Positions 46,860-55,438 of a DNA stretch of 64,000 nt are shown here, piece after piece. This stretch comes from Adhaeribacter aquaticus DSM 16391. Lineage in GTDB: Bacteria > Bacteroidota > Bacteroidia > Cytophagales > Hymenobacteraceae. Every line of letters starts with the position of its first letter. The stretch's first letter is position 1. The translations under genes and the position numbers were made by a program. Location of the stretch: positions 3,738,634 to 3,802,633 of the forward strand of contig NZ_KI421517.1 of NCBI RefSeq assembly GCF_000473365.1, in the 5' to 3' direction. The notes under the pieces were generated by a model that was given only the letters and a program-made list of their open reading frames with translations, had not been told where the DNA came from and searched no databases.

Positions 46860-47735
46860 ATGCTTATACGGTTCCCCATGATAAAGCCAATGCTCCAGTA
46901 TTACCGGTTAAAAGATGTTACCCTGCACGTAGCCTCGGCGGGAAATGCTAACCATCAAACGCTCTTGTTTTTGCATGGATTCCCCGAACATTGGTACGGC
47001 TGGCAAAAGCAACTAAGCTTTTTTGCCGACCACGGTTTTTACGCTGTAGCACCCGATCAGCGCGGGTATAACCTGAGCAGCAAGCCCGAAGCAGTAGAAG
47101 AGTATACCCTGGAAAAACTAATGGGCGATATGCTAGAACTGATAGGCCAGTTGGGGACAGAAAATGTAGTATTGGTGGGGCACGACTGGGGCGGAGTAGT
47201 AGCCTGGGCGTTGGCTATGCACCATCCGGAGGTGCTGCACAAACTCGTAATCCTGAATATACCTCACCCGGCTATCATGCTGCACCACCTTAAAACCAAC
47301 CCGAAGCAAATGCTGCGGAGCTGGTACGCAGGTTTCTTCCAGGTGCCCGTACTTCCCGAAAAAGCGGCCGAAGCCTTGGATTTTAAACTGCTGACGCAAG
47401 CCATCACCGGCACGGCTAAACCCAATACTTTTTCGGAAGCAGACTTGGTGGCCTATCACGAAGCCTGGCGACAACCCGGTGCAATAACCAGCATGATAAA
47501 CTGGTACCGGGCTTTTAAATACAACCAACTCGACTTACAAAAAGGAGTAGCGGTGCCCACGCTAATGTTTTGGGGCAAAAAAGATGTAGCATTGGGTGCT
47601 GAAATGGCAGAGCCTAGTATAGCGAAATGCTCAAATGGAGAACTTATTTTTCTGGAAGATGCTTCGCACTGGCTACACCACGAAGAACCAGACCAGGTAA
47701 ACCAGGCCATTCTATCTTTCCTGGATAAGCTTTAA
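46860..47735 (+). CDS. Alpha/beta hydrolase, epoxide-hydrolase-like
   Basis: A 291-residue hydrolase. The oxyanion-hole HGFPEHWYGW, APDQRGYNLSS and nucleophile elbow GHDWGG (Asp nucleophile) are typical of soluble epoxide hydrolases and haloalkane dehalogenases. A late EDASHWLHHEEP supplies the catalytic His. An ATG six codons in is an alternative start. Substrate unknown. Confidence 0.9.
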   Translation: MLIRFPMIKPMLQYYRLKDVTLHVASAGNANHQTLLFLHGFPEHWYGWQKQLSFFADHGFYAVAPDQRGYNLSSKPEAVEEYTLEKLMGDMLELIGQLGTENVVLVGHDWGGVVAWALAMHHPEVLHKLVILNIPHPAIMLHHLKTNPKQMLRSWYAGFFQVPVLPEKAAEALDFKLLTQAITGTAKPNTFSEADLVAYHEAWRQPGAITSMINWYRAFKYNQLDLQKGVAVPTLMFWGKKDVALGAEMAEPSIAKCSNGELIFLEDASHWLHHEEPDQVNQAILSFLDKL

Positions 47736-48015
47736 AAAACTTTCCTGCTCTAAAAAATAAGTTTATCAAGGACTGGTATAGCATTAGTTTAAATTGGCAG
47801 CCTTTTTACACCCGCTATATAGTATTTGTAAGCGACCAGTCTCTGTGTGGAAATTTGAGGGTCATTTTATACTGTTCCAATATTTAAATCCAATGGTCTA
47901 TTTATTAATTTTCTTTATATAAAATTGTTTGGCTTTAATTAATGAGTTGGTAACTATGGTTTAAATAGGCTGCTAATGTAAATAGCTATATGAGCAGGAA
48001 AATAAAAACTGGTAA

Positions 48016-48053
48016 AACCGGCGCAGTATGCCGGTAAGGAAACTGCGCCGGTT
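48016..48053. terminator. Hairpin between convergent genes
   Basis: AACCGGCGCAGT / ACTGCGCCGGTT is a 12-base GC-rich stem seven bases from the convergent small gene's stop. The 280 bases to its left, back to the epoxide-hydrolase-like gene, hold no recognisable gene. Confidence 0.65.
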
Positions 48054-48060
48054 GTTGAGC

Positions 48061-48423
48061 TTATTTAGTATCTACATAAAATATAAAGTATAAAAACTTC
48101 TGGGCTGCAAATCCGGCAATTTCTTCTTCGCCTATATCCCGTAGGGTAATGTGGTACCGTTTATTTTTAACAGTTAATTCATGCGATGCTTTTCCATCTA
48201 AGTCAAACTCAAATTCATCGGTACCCGGAGTCATAAACGATACCAGTACCCGCCGGATTTTGCTTCCCGGATGCTCCTCATCCACAAGCAAATCATTTAT
48301 TCGCGGATAACTTTCCTGTTTAACCGTTGCTTTTGTTAATGGAGCGTGTACCATCATCTGCAAATCCCCAATTTTTTTATGATTTGGCTCAAACGGGTTG
48401 AGTGCTAATTTTATCGGTTCCAT
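48061..48423 (-). CDS. Conserved hypothetical protein
   Basis: A 120-residue soluble protein, mixed alpha/beta by eye. The segment DEFEFDLDGKASHELTVKNKRYHITLRDIGEE and a hydrophobic C-terminal strand (FLYFIFYV) are its only recognisable features. No signal peptide or named domain. Closed by a strong hairpin. Confidence 0.7.
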   Translation of the reverse strand: MEPIKLALNPFEPNHKKIGDLQMMVHAPLTKATVKQESYPRINDLLVDEEHPGSKIRRVLVSFMTPGTDEFEFDLDGKASHELTVKNKRYHITLRDIGEEEIAGFAAQKFLYFIFYVDTK

Positions 48424-48939
48424 GTTAATACTACTTTGTTAAAAACTTGATATATAAGTATTTATTACAGGTATGTATACGAAGTGCTGTTATAAATACT
48501 TACCCGATCAGGAAATATGGATAATTTTTAGTTTTTCTGGTTATTGTTAAAAATTAACCAGAAAAGCAGAGCAGGATAAGAGAAGTATTTAAAATTTTAT
48601 AAGTATTTAGAAGCCAATTAATTATATAAAAAAATGAGAATCTGACTATATATAAAAATCGGAAGGATATATAAAAGCAGATGGCCGATTAACCAGCTTA
48701 TTATCATATACCTAAAGCGATTCTGTACAGCACCAGCCGCCCGGGTAGTAGTAGATAAGAAGAAATGCCTGCAAATTAGCGCCTTTATCAGGTATGGTAA
48801 GTTGTTCTGAAGGGCTTCCCGGGCAAAATAAATAGTAAGATGTAATATCTCCCGCTCTTAAAAGGTCTAATGGTAGTTTTATGCCAGGTATTTTTTAATA
48901 GCAGCACAGTTTAAGGTACTGCTTCAAAAGAAAAGAAAG
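48424..48939. other. Intergenic region, no gene seen
   Basis: About 515 bases between the hypothetical gene (promoter side) and the end of the CHU_C-type gene. AT-rich. Nothing recognisable. Confidence 0.4.
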
Positions 48940-50400
48940 CTACTTCATTATCTCAATCCAGCCTTTGTATCTTTTTTCACCAGCAGATATAAAAAGATTA
49001 TAAAAATAGATGCCCTCCTTTAAGTCTTTGTTATCCCAATTATTTTGGAAATCAGGATTTTTATAAACAATCTTCCCATCCCTGGTATACAAGGTAAACT
49101 CTTTTTTGCTATCTATACTTTCTAATCCTTTTATATAAAACCTGTCATTCAGGCCATCATTATTAAGCGTTATAATATTGGGTATTTGCAGGTCATAATC
49201 AGGTAAATAAGTTTCTTTATTGAAATAAGAAGAAATAAAGTTTGGAAGCCCCTGCCACGTATGCTGGCCACCCAGGCTTAAAGCATTTTTTATGAAACTA
49301 CATAAAGGACCATACGTGTCGGGGTTGTCAATTAGATGCAAAAAAGCATTTTCTACACAATTTTCTGTTCTGCCACCTATGTAAATTTTGCCATTTGAGG
49401 CTAATTGCAGCATGCCGAAATTATCAGCTTCCTGGGCAATATATCGTCCAGGAATACTGGAGGAGGCAGAATAGCTTTTGCTTAAATCATATTGGTATAA
49501 ATTACTGAGACCAGGTTTGCAGGATCCTGAGCGGGAAGCCACATATAACACTTTACTGTTCGGTGAAAATTCTAAACTTTCCGGATTTCCTTCCGATCGG
49601 ATAAGCTTGAAATTAGTTAATTTTCCAGTTTCATTATCAAAATCAAAGAGCCAGACAGATTGATTTTCCAGGCCATTGGCAATGGCCGCAAATTTACCAT
49701 CGGGGCTAAATTTTGCTTGCCCATAATCTAAGCTTCCAGACCGGTATAGGGTTTTGGAAATTACAGGTTGTGGATTTATGCCTTTGGAGTCAATTATATA
49801 AGTATATATTTCGTTTCTATTGGCTCCCTGTACTAAAATCCAGACCTTATTTTTATCTGCATGAAAAACACCCGCTATTTTAACCAGTAAGCTTTGATCA
49901 CCTAGCTTTTTATTTTTAGTGATTACTTCTCCACTTGGGTCATTTGCAAAATCTACTTCATGGTATAAAAGATTATGCGCCCAAAAAGAGTCACTAATGG
50001 TAAAAATGTAATATTGTGTTTTTGAGCCCGGCTTTGGAACAATAAGGGTTTGCTGACTGAAATTACCATCATGCGCATCTAACCCGGTACCATTTTTCAT
50101 TACCTCATGGTTAGCATTCCAAACTTTAGACCCATCAGTATAAAATAATAAATTGCCTGATTCATCCGCTATGGAAGCAGTAGTATTTATTTCGGTGGCA
50201 GCGCTTCTAAAAGGTTTCGGGGTAGTTTGATTAAAATCCAGTCCTGCATTGTAGCCAAAAGCCCAGATATTTGTTCTTTTTGATTGACTAAAACTTAAAA
50301 ACTGACAAAAGAAAAAAATTACAAAGAAGAAGACCTTCGGCAAATTATAATACTGCAAAATGAAAATGTAAGAAATTAAAGAAATTGAAGTTGGTTCCAA
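48940..50400 (-). CDS. Secreted beta-propeller-like protein with CHU_C-type C-terminus
   Basis: Up to 486 residues. No in-frame ATG occurs at the 5' end. The limit given is a TTG; a TTG at 50343 gives a better signal peptide (LPKVFFFVIFFFCQFLSFSQS), so the true start is uncertain. The body has WD40/PQQ-like blades (FYTDGSKVWNANHEVMK, KFSPDGKFAAIANG, EFSPNSKVLYVAS). The tail (PNIITLNNDGLNDRFYI ... TRDGKIVYKN ... GIYFYNLFI) is the gliding-motility-associated CHU_C type (T9SS type B sorting). It is expected to be exported to the surface. Confidence 0.82.
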   Translation of the reverse strand: MEPTSISLISYIFILQYYNLPKVFFFVIFFFCQFLSFSQSKRTNIWAFGYNAGLDFNQTTPKPFRSAATEINTTASIADESGNLLFYTDGSKVWNANHEVMKNGTGLDAHDGNFSQQTLIVPKPGSKTQYYIFTISDSFWAHNLLYHEVDFANDPSGEVITKNKKLGDQSLLVKIAGVFHADKNKVWILVQGANRNEIYTYIIDSKGINPQPVISKTLYRSGSLDYGQAKFSPDGKFAAIANGLENQSVWLFDFDNETGKLTNFKLIRSEGNPESLEFSPNSKVLYVASRSGSCKPGLSNLYQYDLSKSYSASSSIPGRYIAQEADNFGMLQLASNGKIYIGGRTENCVENAFLHLIDNPDTYGPLCSFIKNALSLGGQHTWQGLPNFISSYFNKETYLPDYDLQIPNIITLNNDGLNDRFYIKGLESIDSKKEFTLYTRDGKIVYKNPDFQNNWDNKDLKEGIYFYNLFISAGEKRYKGWIEIMK

Positions 50401-50748
50401 AAATAATTAAAATATTATGACTTTTAATAGGTAGGAAGGTAAATTGTATTATCTGTACAAAAAGCCAGTTTTTAAGGAAAATAGGAGTAGCCTGGGGTAA
50501 ATTAACAACCTTATTTATTTACGCCAGGCTGATCAGTTTTAATTTGAGTTACCGGGTAGGAATCATTTTTATATAATCCTGTAAAACCGGGTAAATAAGA
50601 TTTAGGCAGTTAATTATAGGTTGTTACCATTGCTTTATTCTGCTTGAACCAAAGTCTGCTGCAATGGAAAACCAAAGAATTGCCCGAATTGTAATTCGCA
50701 TGGTTAATTTTGCGTACTACTTTCCTAAGAAAACAATCCGGCTTATTC
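50401..50748. other. Divergent intergenic region
   Basis: About 350 AT-rich bases between the CHU_C-type gene and the chloride channel gene. It holds both promoters. No repeat or gene seen. Confidence 0.4.
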
Positions 50749-52551
50749 ATGGCAGCAGACTCGCTACCTTCTTCCTGGCAAAAATTCAGGCGATCTAGTA
50801 ATACCTGGTTACAAAGCGGCCACACCCGCAAACTATACCTGTTTAGTATTTTAATAGGTTTAACGGCGGGCGGGGCAGCGGTTATTCTCAAAACTTTGGT
50901 GCATAGCATACGGCGTTTGCTGGTGGCTAATAATTATTCTATTTTTTCCCAGTACCAGATTTACATCAATTTTCCGCTAATAGGTATTTTACTAACCGTT
51001 TTGTTCATCCGGATTTTCCTCAAAGGTAAATTCGATCGGGGGGTAGCCAGTGTGCTAAAAGCTATCTCACAAAAATCAGCCCGGCTGGAGCAGCACAAAA
51101 TGTTTAGCCACGTTATTACCAGCGCTATTACGGTGGGGTTTGGCGGCTCGGCTGGGTTGGAGTCGCCGATTGTGGTAACGGGTTCGGCCATTGGTTCTAA
51201 TTACGGGAAGTTGCCTGCTTTTAATTACCAGGAGCGGCTGGTATTGCTGGCTTGCGGGGCCGCAGCTGGTATTGCAGCCGTATTTAATGCGCCCATTGCC
51301 GGTATGTTGTTTGCCGTAGAAGTGCTGCTCACCGATGTTACGATTGCCACCTTCATTCCTTTAATCCTGGCCTCAGTAACCGGGGCGCTTTGTTCCAAGA
51401 TTATCCTGAGCGAAGAAATCCTGTTTAATTTCCGGTCGTTACAGCCGTTTAATTACCGCTTTTTGTTGTTTTACCTGGGTCTGGGTTTGCTGTCGGGGGT
51501 AGTTTCCCTGTATTATGCCTATGTAACCTTAAAAGTAGAAAAGCTTTTTCACCGCTTTGGAGCAAACCGGCAGCTGGTTAAAGTATTTGTGGGTGGCCTG
51601 GTGCTGGGAGCGCTTATTTTTATATTCCCGCCTTTGTTTGGCGAAGGCTACGAGAGTATTAAAAACTTATCGGGGGGCAATATGGCGGCCCTGTTTCAGC
51701 ATACCCTTTACCAGCACCTGCAAGACCAGGAAATTTTTATTCTGCTATTTATCGGGGCCATTGCCCTGGTAAAGGTTATAGCCACTTCGGTTACGTTGGC
51801 CAGCGGCGGCAACGGGGGCAACTTTGCGCCTTCTTTGTTTGTGGGCGCCTACGTAGGGTTCTTTTTCTCCCGGCTGGTAAATTTAACGTTGCACACCCGC
51901 CTACCCGAAGATAATTTTACGGTGGTAGGCATGGCCGGTATTTTATCGGGGGTAATGTATGCGCCTTTAACGGCCGTGTTTTTAATAGCCGAAATAACCC
52001 AGGGCTACGATTTAATTATTCCGTTGATGGTGGTTTCGGTAACCAGTTATGCTATTGTGCACCGGGTAGAGCTTTTCCCCATGGATACCCGCGAGCTGGT
52101 ACGCAAAGGCGAGATTCAGACGCATAACCGGGATCAGCATATTTTGCAGGCCTTGCAGTTGCGGCAGTTGCTCGAAACCAATTTTCAGGCTATTGCCCCA
52201 AACGCTACCCTGCGCGAAATAGTCGAAATTATTACCCGCACCAAACGCAATATTTTCCCGGTGGTGCAACCCGGCTCCCAGGAGTTATTAGGCGTACTCA
52301 TGGTAGATGATCTGAAAGAAGTTTTGTTTCAGCCCGAATTGTACGATACCCTCCTGGCCGGTCAACTGCTGCAGGACCCGCCGGCCCTGGTACAAACCCA
52401 CGATTCAATGCCGGCTATTATGCGCAAATTCGACGATACCAAAGCCTGGATTTTACCGGTGGTAGAAAATAACCGCTTCTTAGGCTTTATCTCCAAAACC
52501 AATATTTTTTCTGCTTACAGAAGCCACTTAACCAAACTGTCGGAGAAATAA
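50749..52551 (+). CDS. ClC-family chloride channel/antiporter with CBS domains
   Basis: I chose the ATG at 50749 (600 residues); a TTG 39 bases earlier gives extra non-conserved residues. A ClC membrane core of about 10 or more helices carries the gating-glutamate segment GLESP (GxEGP in most family members), the GGNGGNFAPSLFVGA motif and PLTAVFLIAEITQGY. It ends in two CBS domains (about 460-590, with NIFPVVQPGSQELLGVLMVDDL). The canonical GSGIP filter motif is not visible; the equivalent part reads FDRGVASVL. It should transport chloride or another anion, possibly with protons. Confidence 0.9.
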   Translation: MAADSLPSSWQKFRRSSNTWLQSGHTRKLYLFSILIGLTAGGAAVILKTLVHSIRRLLVANNYSIFSQYQIYINFPLIGILLTVLFIRIFLKGKFDRGVASVLKAISQKSARLEQHKMFSHVITSAITVGFGGSAGLESPIVVTGSAIGSNYGKLPAFNYQERLVLLACGAAAGIAAVFNAPIAGMLFAVEVLLTDVTIATFIPLILASVTGALCSKIILSEEILFNFRSLQPFNYRFLLFYLGLGLLSGVVSLYYAYVTLKVEKLFHRFGANRQLVKVFVGGLVLGALIFIFPPLFGEGYESIKNLSGGNMAALFQHTLYQHLQDQEIFILLFIGAIALVKVIATSVTLASGGNGGNFAPSLFVGAYVGFFFSRLVNLTLHTRLPEDNFTVVGMAGILSGVMYAPLTAVFLIAEITQGYDLIIPLMVVSVTSYAIVHRVELFPMDTRELVRKGEIQTHNRDQHILQALQLRQLLETNFQAIAPNATLREIVEIITRTKRNIFPVVQPGSQELLGVLMVDDLKEVLFQPELYDTLLAGQLLQDPPALVQTHDSMPAIMRKFDDTKAWILPVVENNRFLGFISKTNIFSAYRSHLTKLSEK

Positions 52552-52800
52552 TTTGGCTAGGCCTCTATCCGGAAAAGCGAGCGATAGGCCAGGGAGTTGG
52601 GGACACTGATAGATTTGGACAGGCCACAACTAGTTGAAACAGGATCATTATCCAGGCATCAGTTCTCATTAAAAAACACCCCTTAGCGTTTGCGGGAGGG
52701 GGGCATGTACAACCGAGCCTAAAAATAGCTACCGGTTACTAAGCCGCCTGATAGACAGGTAATTTCTTTTGCTGTAATAGATAAAAGTTTGAGTAAAAAA

Positions 52801-52839
52801 AGAAAGGCTTTTGGCGCACTTAGCGCTAAAAGCCTTTCT
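52801..52839. terminator. Hairpin terminator
   Basis: A 16-base stem, AGAAAGGCTTTTGGCG / CGCTAAAAGCCTTTCT with one G-T-like position, lies in the convergent gap between the ClC gene and the small lipoprotein. The 250 bases before it hold no recognisable gene. Confidence 0.7.
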
Positions 52840-52870
52840 GTAGTAGGTTTAAAATTATTCAACAAAGAAA

Positions 52871-53257
52871 TTAATCTTTGAAACGCGCCTGTACTTTGTT
52901 TTCTGTTTCATTCCATTCGGCTTTCATCTTTTTCCAGGCCTTTTTGGTTTTGTTATCCCAGGTGCTGCTATTGGCTTCTAATTTGGCCTCCTGTTCTTTG
53001 TACTCGGTTTTCAATTGGCTCCATTCTTCCTCGGTAATGGTTGCGGCTTTGGACGATTTATCTTTTACCCAAGACGAAAACTGGTTAAATTCTTCGCCCA
53101 CTTCATTCGCGACATTTCGAGAAGTATCTGCTACATCGGCTCCTGCTGAATTAACGGTAGCACTGGCATGGCTTTGGGTTTTCTGACTGCAGGAAAAGGT
53201 AAAGGCACTCAGGGCCAGGCCTAAGCCCAAGGTATATAAGTTAAGTTTCATTTTCAT
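52871..53257 (-). CDS. Helical lipoprotein, hypothetical
   Basis: A 128-residue product with a signal peptide ending in lipobox FSCS (MKMKLNLYTLGLGLALSAFTFSC). The mature part is highly charged and helical (EEEWSQLKTEYKEQEAKLEAN, KKAWKKMKAEWNETENK). It resembles short stress-related coiled-coil lipoproteins of Bacteroidota. No function can be assigned. Confidence 0.82.
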   Translation of the reverse strand: MKMKLNLYTLGLGLALSAFTFSCSQKTQSHASATVNSAGADVADTSRNVANEVGEEFNQFSSWVKDKSSKAATITEEEWSQLKTEYKEQEAKLEANSSTWDNKTKKAWKKMKAEWNETENKVQARFKD

Positions 53258-53516
53258 AGTTTTACTCTTTAAGTTCTAAGCTATTTACGCAAAAAAGTAC
53301 AAAACAGGTTTCTTTTGCGGGATGGATTAGCTTTGTTGCTATATCTGCTTTGTTTTAGAGGAGGTTAGAAGGTAACGCATAGCCTAAATTAGTAGTAAGA
53401 AAAGCAAATTTTCAACCGGCTGCAGGGGGTGACAGAAGAATCAGTAGAGAATTTAGCACCGTTTCGTATAACAGAAATAGGTAGGATAATGCTTTACCAG
53501 CTGTAAACTAATTGGA

Positions 53517-53755
53517 AGGAGCCGCAACTATAAAATCCGGAACCAGGAAAAGCTTTATTTTATTTCGTTTGCCACCGTAAACTGGACCGGATGTATTTAT
53601 CCGGCCGGTTTATAAAGATATAGTAGTAGCAAGCCTGATTTATGGCCTTGCCCACAAAGGCCTGTAAGTATATGCCTGGTGCAGCATGAGCAGCCATGTG
53701 CACCTGATTATGGGTACGCAAGTACTAAGTCAAGCTGATTTAAAAACAGAAATCT
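53517..53755 (+). pseudogene. Decayed REP-associated (RAYT, HUH) transposase fragment
   Basis: No single frame is open, but pieces in nearby frames read as the N-terminal part of a REP-associated tyrosine transposase. SRNYKIRNQEKLYFISFATVNW comes first; after a stop and a frame change, YKDIVVASL, then after a second stop VYAWCSMSSHVHLIM. The HVH pair is the metal-binding HUH motif, and the start codon position reads AGG. The rest of the gene, including the catalytic Tyr, is not recognisable downstream. The flanks 53258-53516 and 53756-54000 hold no other gene. Confidence 0.75.
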
Positions 53756-54000
53756 AATATTTTGGCAACAATGCTGGATAAAAGTAGATACAGCCATAAA
53801 ATCATTTTAGGCGTTATTTGCTTCTCTAACGGCTTTCCTTTCCCTTATTTTTAGAAGTAATTAAGTAAAATAGTGGTTTCCTTTTTGCCACCAAGCCTAC
53901 TAAACTTACAAACCTTGTAAAGGTAAAATATCAGAATACACCATACGAACATTTCCTGTTACCAGCTTTCTTGTAAGGTAATTCACTCAGATATATGGGA

Positions 54001-54480
54001 TCAGCAGGTGGCCGCAATTTGCCGGTACAGAATACTGGAGGCTGCCTGCAGTAAGGGCAAATCTGTTACCCGCTCCTGACAACTTTTCATATCGAAATGG
54101 CAAAGGCTACCGAAAGGATTACCCGCCGCATCTTCAATTAAAACGCCGCAATACGAGATAACGGTGGTATTTACTTTTCCTCTTACCCTTTCATCCAGGT
54201 TCACATCCGCAAATTCCAGGTTATGTTCTTTTACCAACATGGAACAAAAGGCTTCATTTATCGGCACATCCTCACCCTTTACAACGTCTGGGCTAAATTT
54301 GTCGAAGAGGTACAAGTTTTGCAGGTTCTTACCATCGTACCGGTATATGCCGGTATACCGATGGGGCGTCCGTTGGTTTAGGTACCCGAGGGCACTCAGG
54401 ATGCCGGTGTTTTGCAAAGTTGTTTTAAACTCCTGCATTTCCTTTTCAAAAAGCTCTGTCGTGTCGGGTATGTTATTCAT
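54001..54480 (-). CDS. GAF domain protein
   Basis: A 159-residue protein that is essentially one GAF domain: LSALGYLNQRTPHRYTGIYRYDG, NEAFCSMLVKEHNLEFADV and YCGVLIEDAAGNPFGSLCHFD. GAF domains bind small ligands or sense redox. No output domain is present, so it may act in trans or bind a ligand. The region to its right (54481-55438) has no intact gene, only the repeats and pseudogene listed. Confidence 0.88.
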   Translation of the reverse strand: MNNIPDTTELFEKEMQEFKTTLQNTGILSALGYLNQRTPHRYTGIYRYDGKNLQNLYLFDKFSPDVVKGEDVPINEAFCSMLVKEHNLEFADVNLDERVRGKVNTTVISYCGVLIEDAAGNPFGSLCHFDMKSCQERVTDLPLLQAASSILYRQIAATC

Positions 54481-54659
54481 AAGCTATTCAGTAAAGCTGG
54501 TTTTAATGGAGAACGAAATCAATTCTCCGGAAACAGCTTTGCAAAGGTAAACCTCATTTTGGGGTAATTGTTAAAAAATTTTCCAGTTTATAGATGAAGT
54601 ACTGCAAATAATTGTGATTTTTATTTAGCCCGCACTTACAAAATACTTTACCTTTCATA

Positions 54660-54767
54660 CTGCAAGTTTGGGTGGAACAGAAACTTGTGGTAATACTATC
54701 AGCAAGTTTTCAAATTGCTGCCAGTTACAAATTGGCTCTAAAAAAACCACAAATTACAAACTTGCAG
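54660..54767. repeat. 108-bp element with 11-bp inverted ends
   Basis: Perfect inverted ends CTGCAAGTTTG (54660) and CAAACTTGCAG (54757) bound a segment with further internal inverted words (ACTTGTGG / CCACAAAT). It ends two bases before the first recognisable codon of the carboxymuconolactone decarboxylase remnant, so it looks like a small inserted element. Confidence 0.45.
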
Positions 54768-54768
54768 C

Positions 54769-54993
54769 ATGTGGAGAGAAACCAGTTTATTTACCCCCGA
54801 AGAAAAAGTACTGCTGCCCCTAACCGAAGAAGTGACCCTCATCCAGCAGCAGGGCTTAACCGACTAAACCTACCAGCAGGCGCTGGCCGTTTTCGGCGAA
54901 AGCTACCTGGCCCAGCTAATTATGGCCGTAATAACCATAAACGCCTGGAACCGCATTGCCCGTAGTACCCACAAAGAAGTGCCGCAGGATTAG
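54769..54993 (+). pseudogene. Truncated carboxymuconolactone decarboxylase family pseudogene
   Basis: Frame +1 from 54769 reads WRETSLFTPEEKVLLPLTEE, VTLIQQQGLTD, then a TAA (54865) and on through TYQQALAVFGESYLAQLIMA and INAWNRIARSTHKEVPQD to a normal stop. This is the C-terminal half of an AhpD/CMD-family protein, with one nonsense codon and no N-terminal half, hence no peroxidatic CxxC. It is therefore dead. Confidence 0.8.
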
Positions 54994-55078
54994 TATTTTG
55001 TGCAGGGAGGTAATAGCAGCCAAAGCATGTTTTGTTTTGGCTTTATTGTTTTGAGCCTATATAGGTTAATTTAGTGAG

Positions 55079-55251
55079 CTGCCCTGTCAGGTGTTATCAC
55101 CTGACATACTTGCCCAATTATCGTTAGGTTAGGTGAAATTTGTAAGGTTAAATTTCTTGGACTTGGAATAAAAGATTATTGTGATGGAAGCTGATAAAAT
55201 GTGATGGAAGCTAATAAAATAAGTGTCATTTAATAACACCTGACAGGGCAG
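55079..55251. repeat. 173-bp element bounded by perfect 19-bp inverted repeats
   Basis: CTGCCCTGTCAGGTGTTAT at 55079-55097 recurs exactly in inverted form at 55233-55251. The left end also folds into a hairpin (55085-55106, TGTCAGGTG-TTAT-CACCTGACA). No target-site duplication is obvious. No coding frame is inside. It looks like a MITE or a regulatory palindrome pair. Confidence 0.7.
55181..55220. repeat. Tandem 20-bp duplication
   Basis: GTGATGGAAGCTGATAAAAT is followed at once by GTGATGGAAGCTAATAAAAT (one difference), inside the inverted-repeat element. Confidence 0.7.
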
Positions 55252-55354
55252 AAACAGAATATCGTGAAATTGAGGGAAATATTCTAAAGTAGTTTTTAAT
55301 CATTTATTAATTATGTTAAGGGAAAAGTATTTAAAATTTTAAGAGAATCATGTG

Positions 55355-55373
55355 ATAACACTTGATATGGCAG
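55355..55373. repeat. Degenerate third copy of the 19-bp end
   Basis: ATAACACTTGATATGGCAG matches the right-hand 19-mer at 16 of 19 positions in the same orientation, 65 bases before the LRR gene start. Confidence 0.55.
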
Positions 55374-55438
55374 AATAATCTTTATGCATAAAGATAAATA
55401 TTTATATTAGCTGTTTAATATAGGTTCTAAAATGTTTT

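Noticed and set aside
54672-54965. 97-codon open frame on the plus strand (from MEQKLVV)
   Set aside because: It overlaps the inverted-repeat element and runs in a different frame from the clear CMD-family sequence, giving low-complexity Arg/Pro-rich nonsense.
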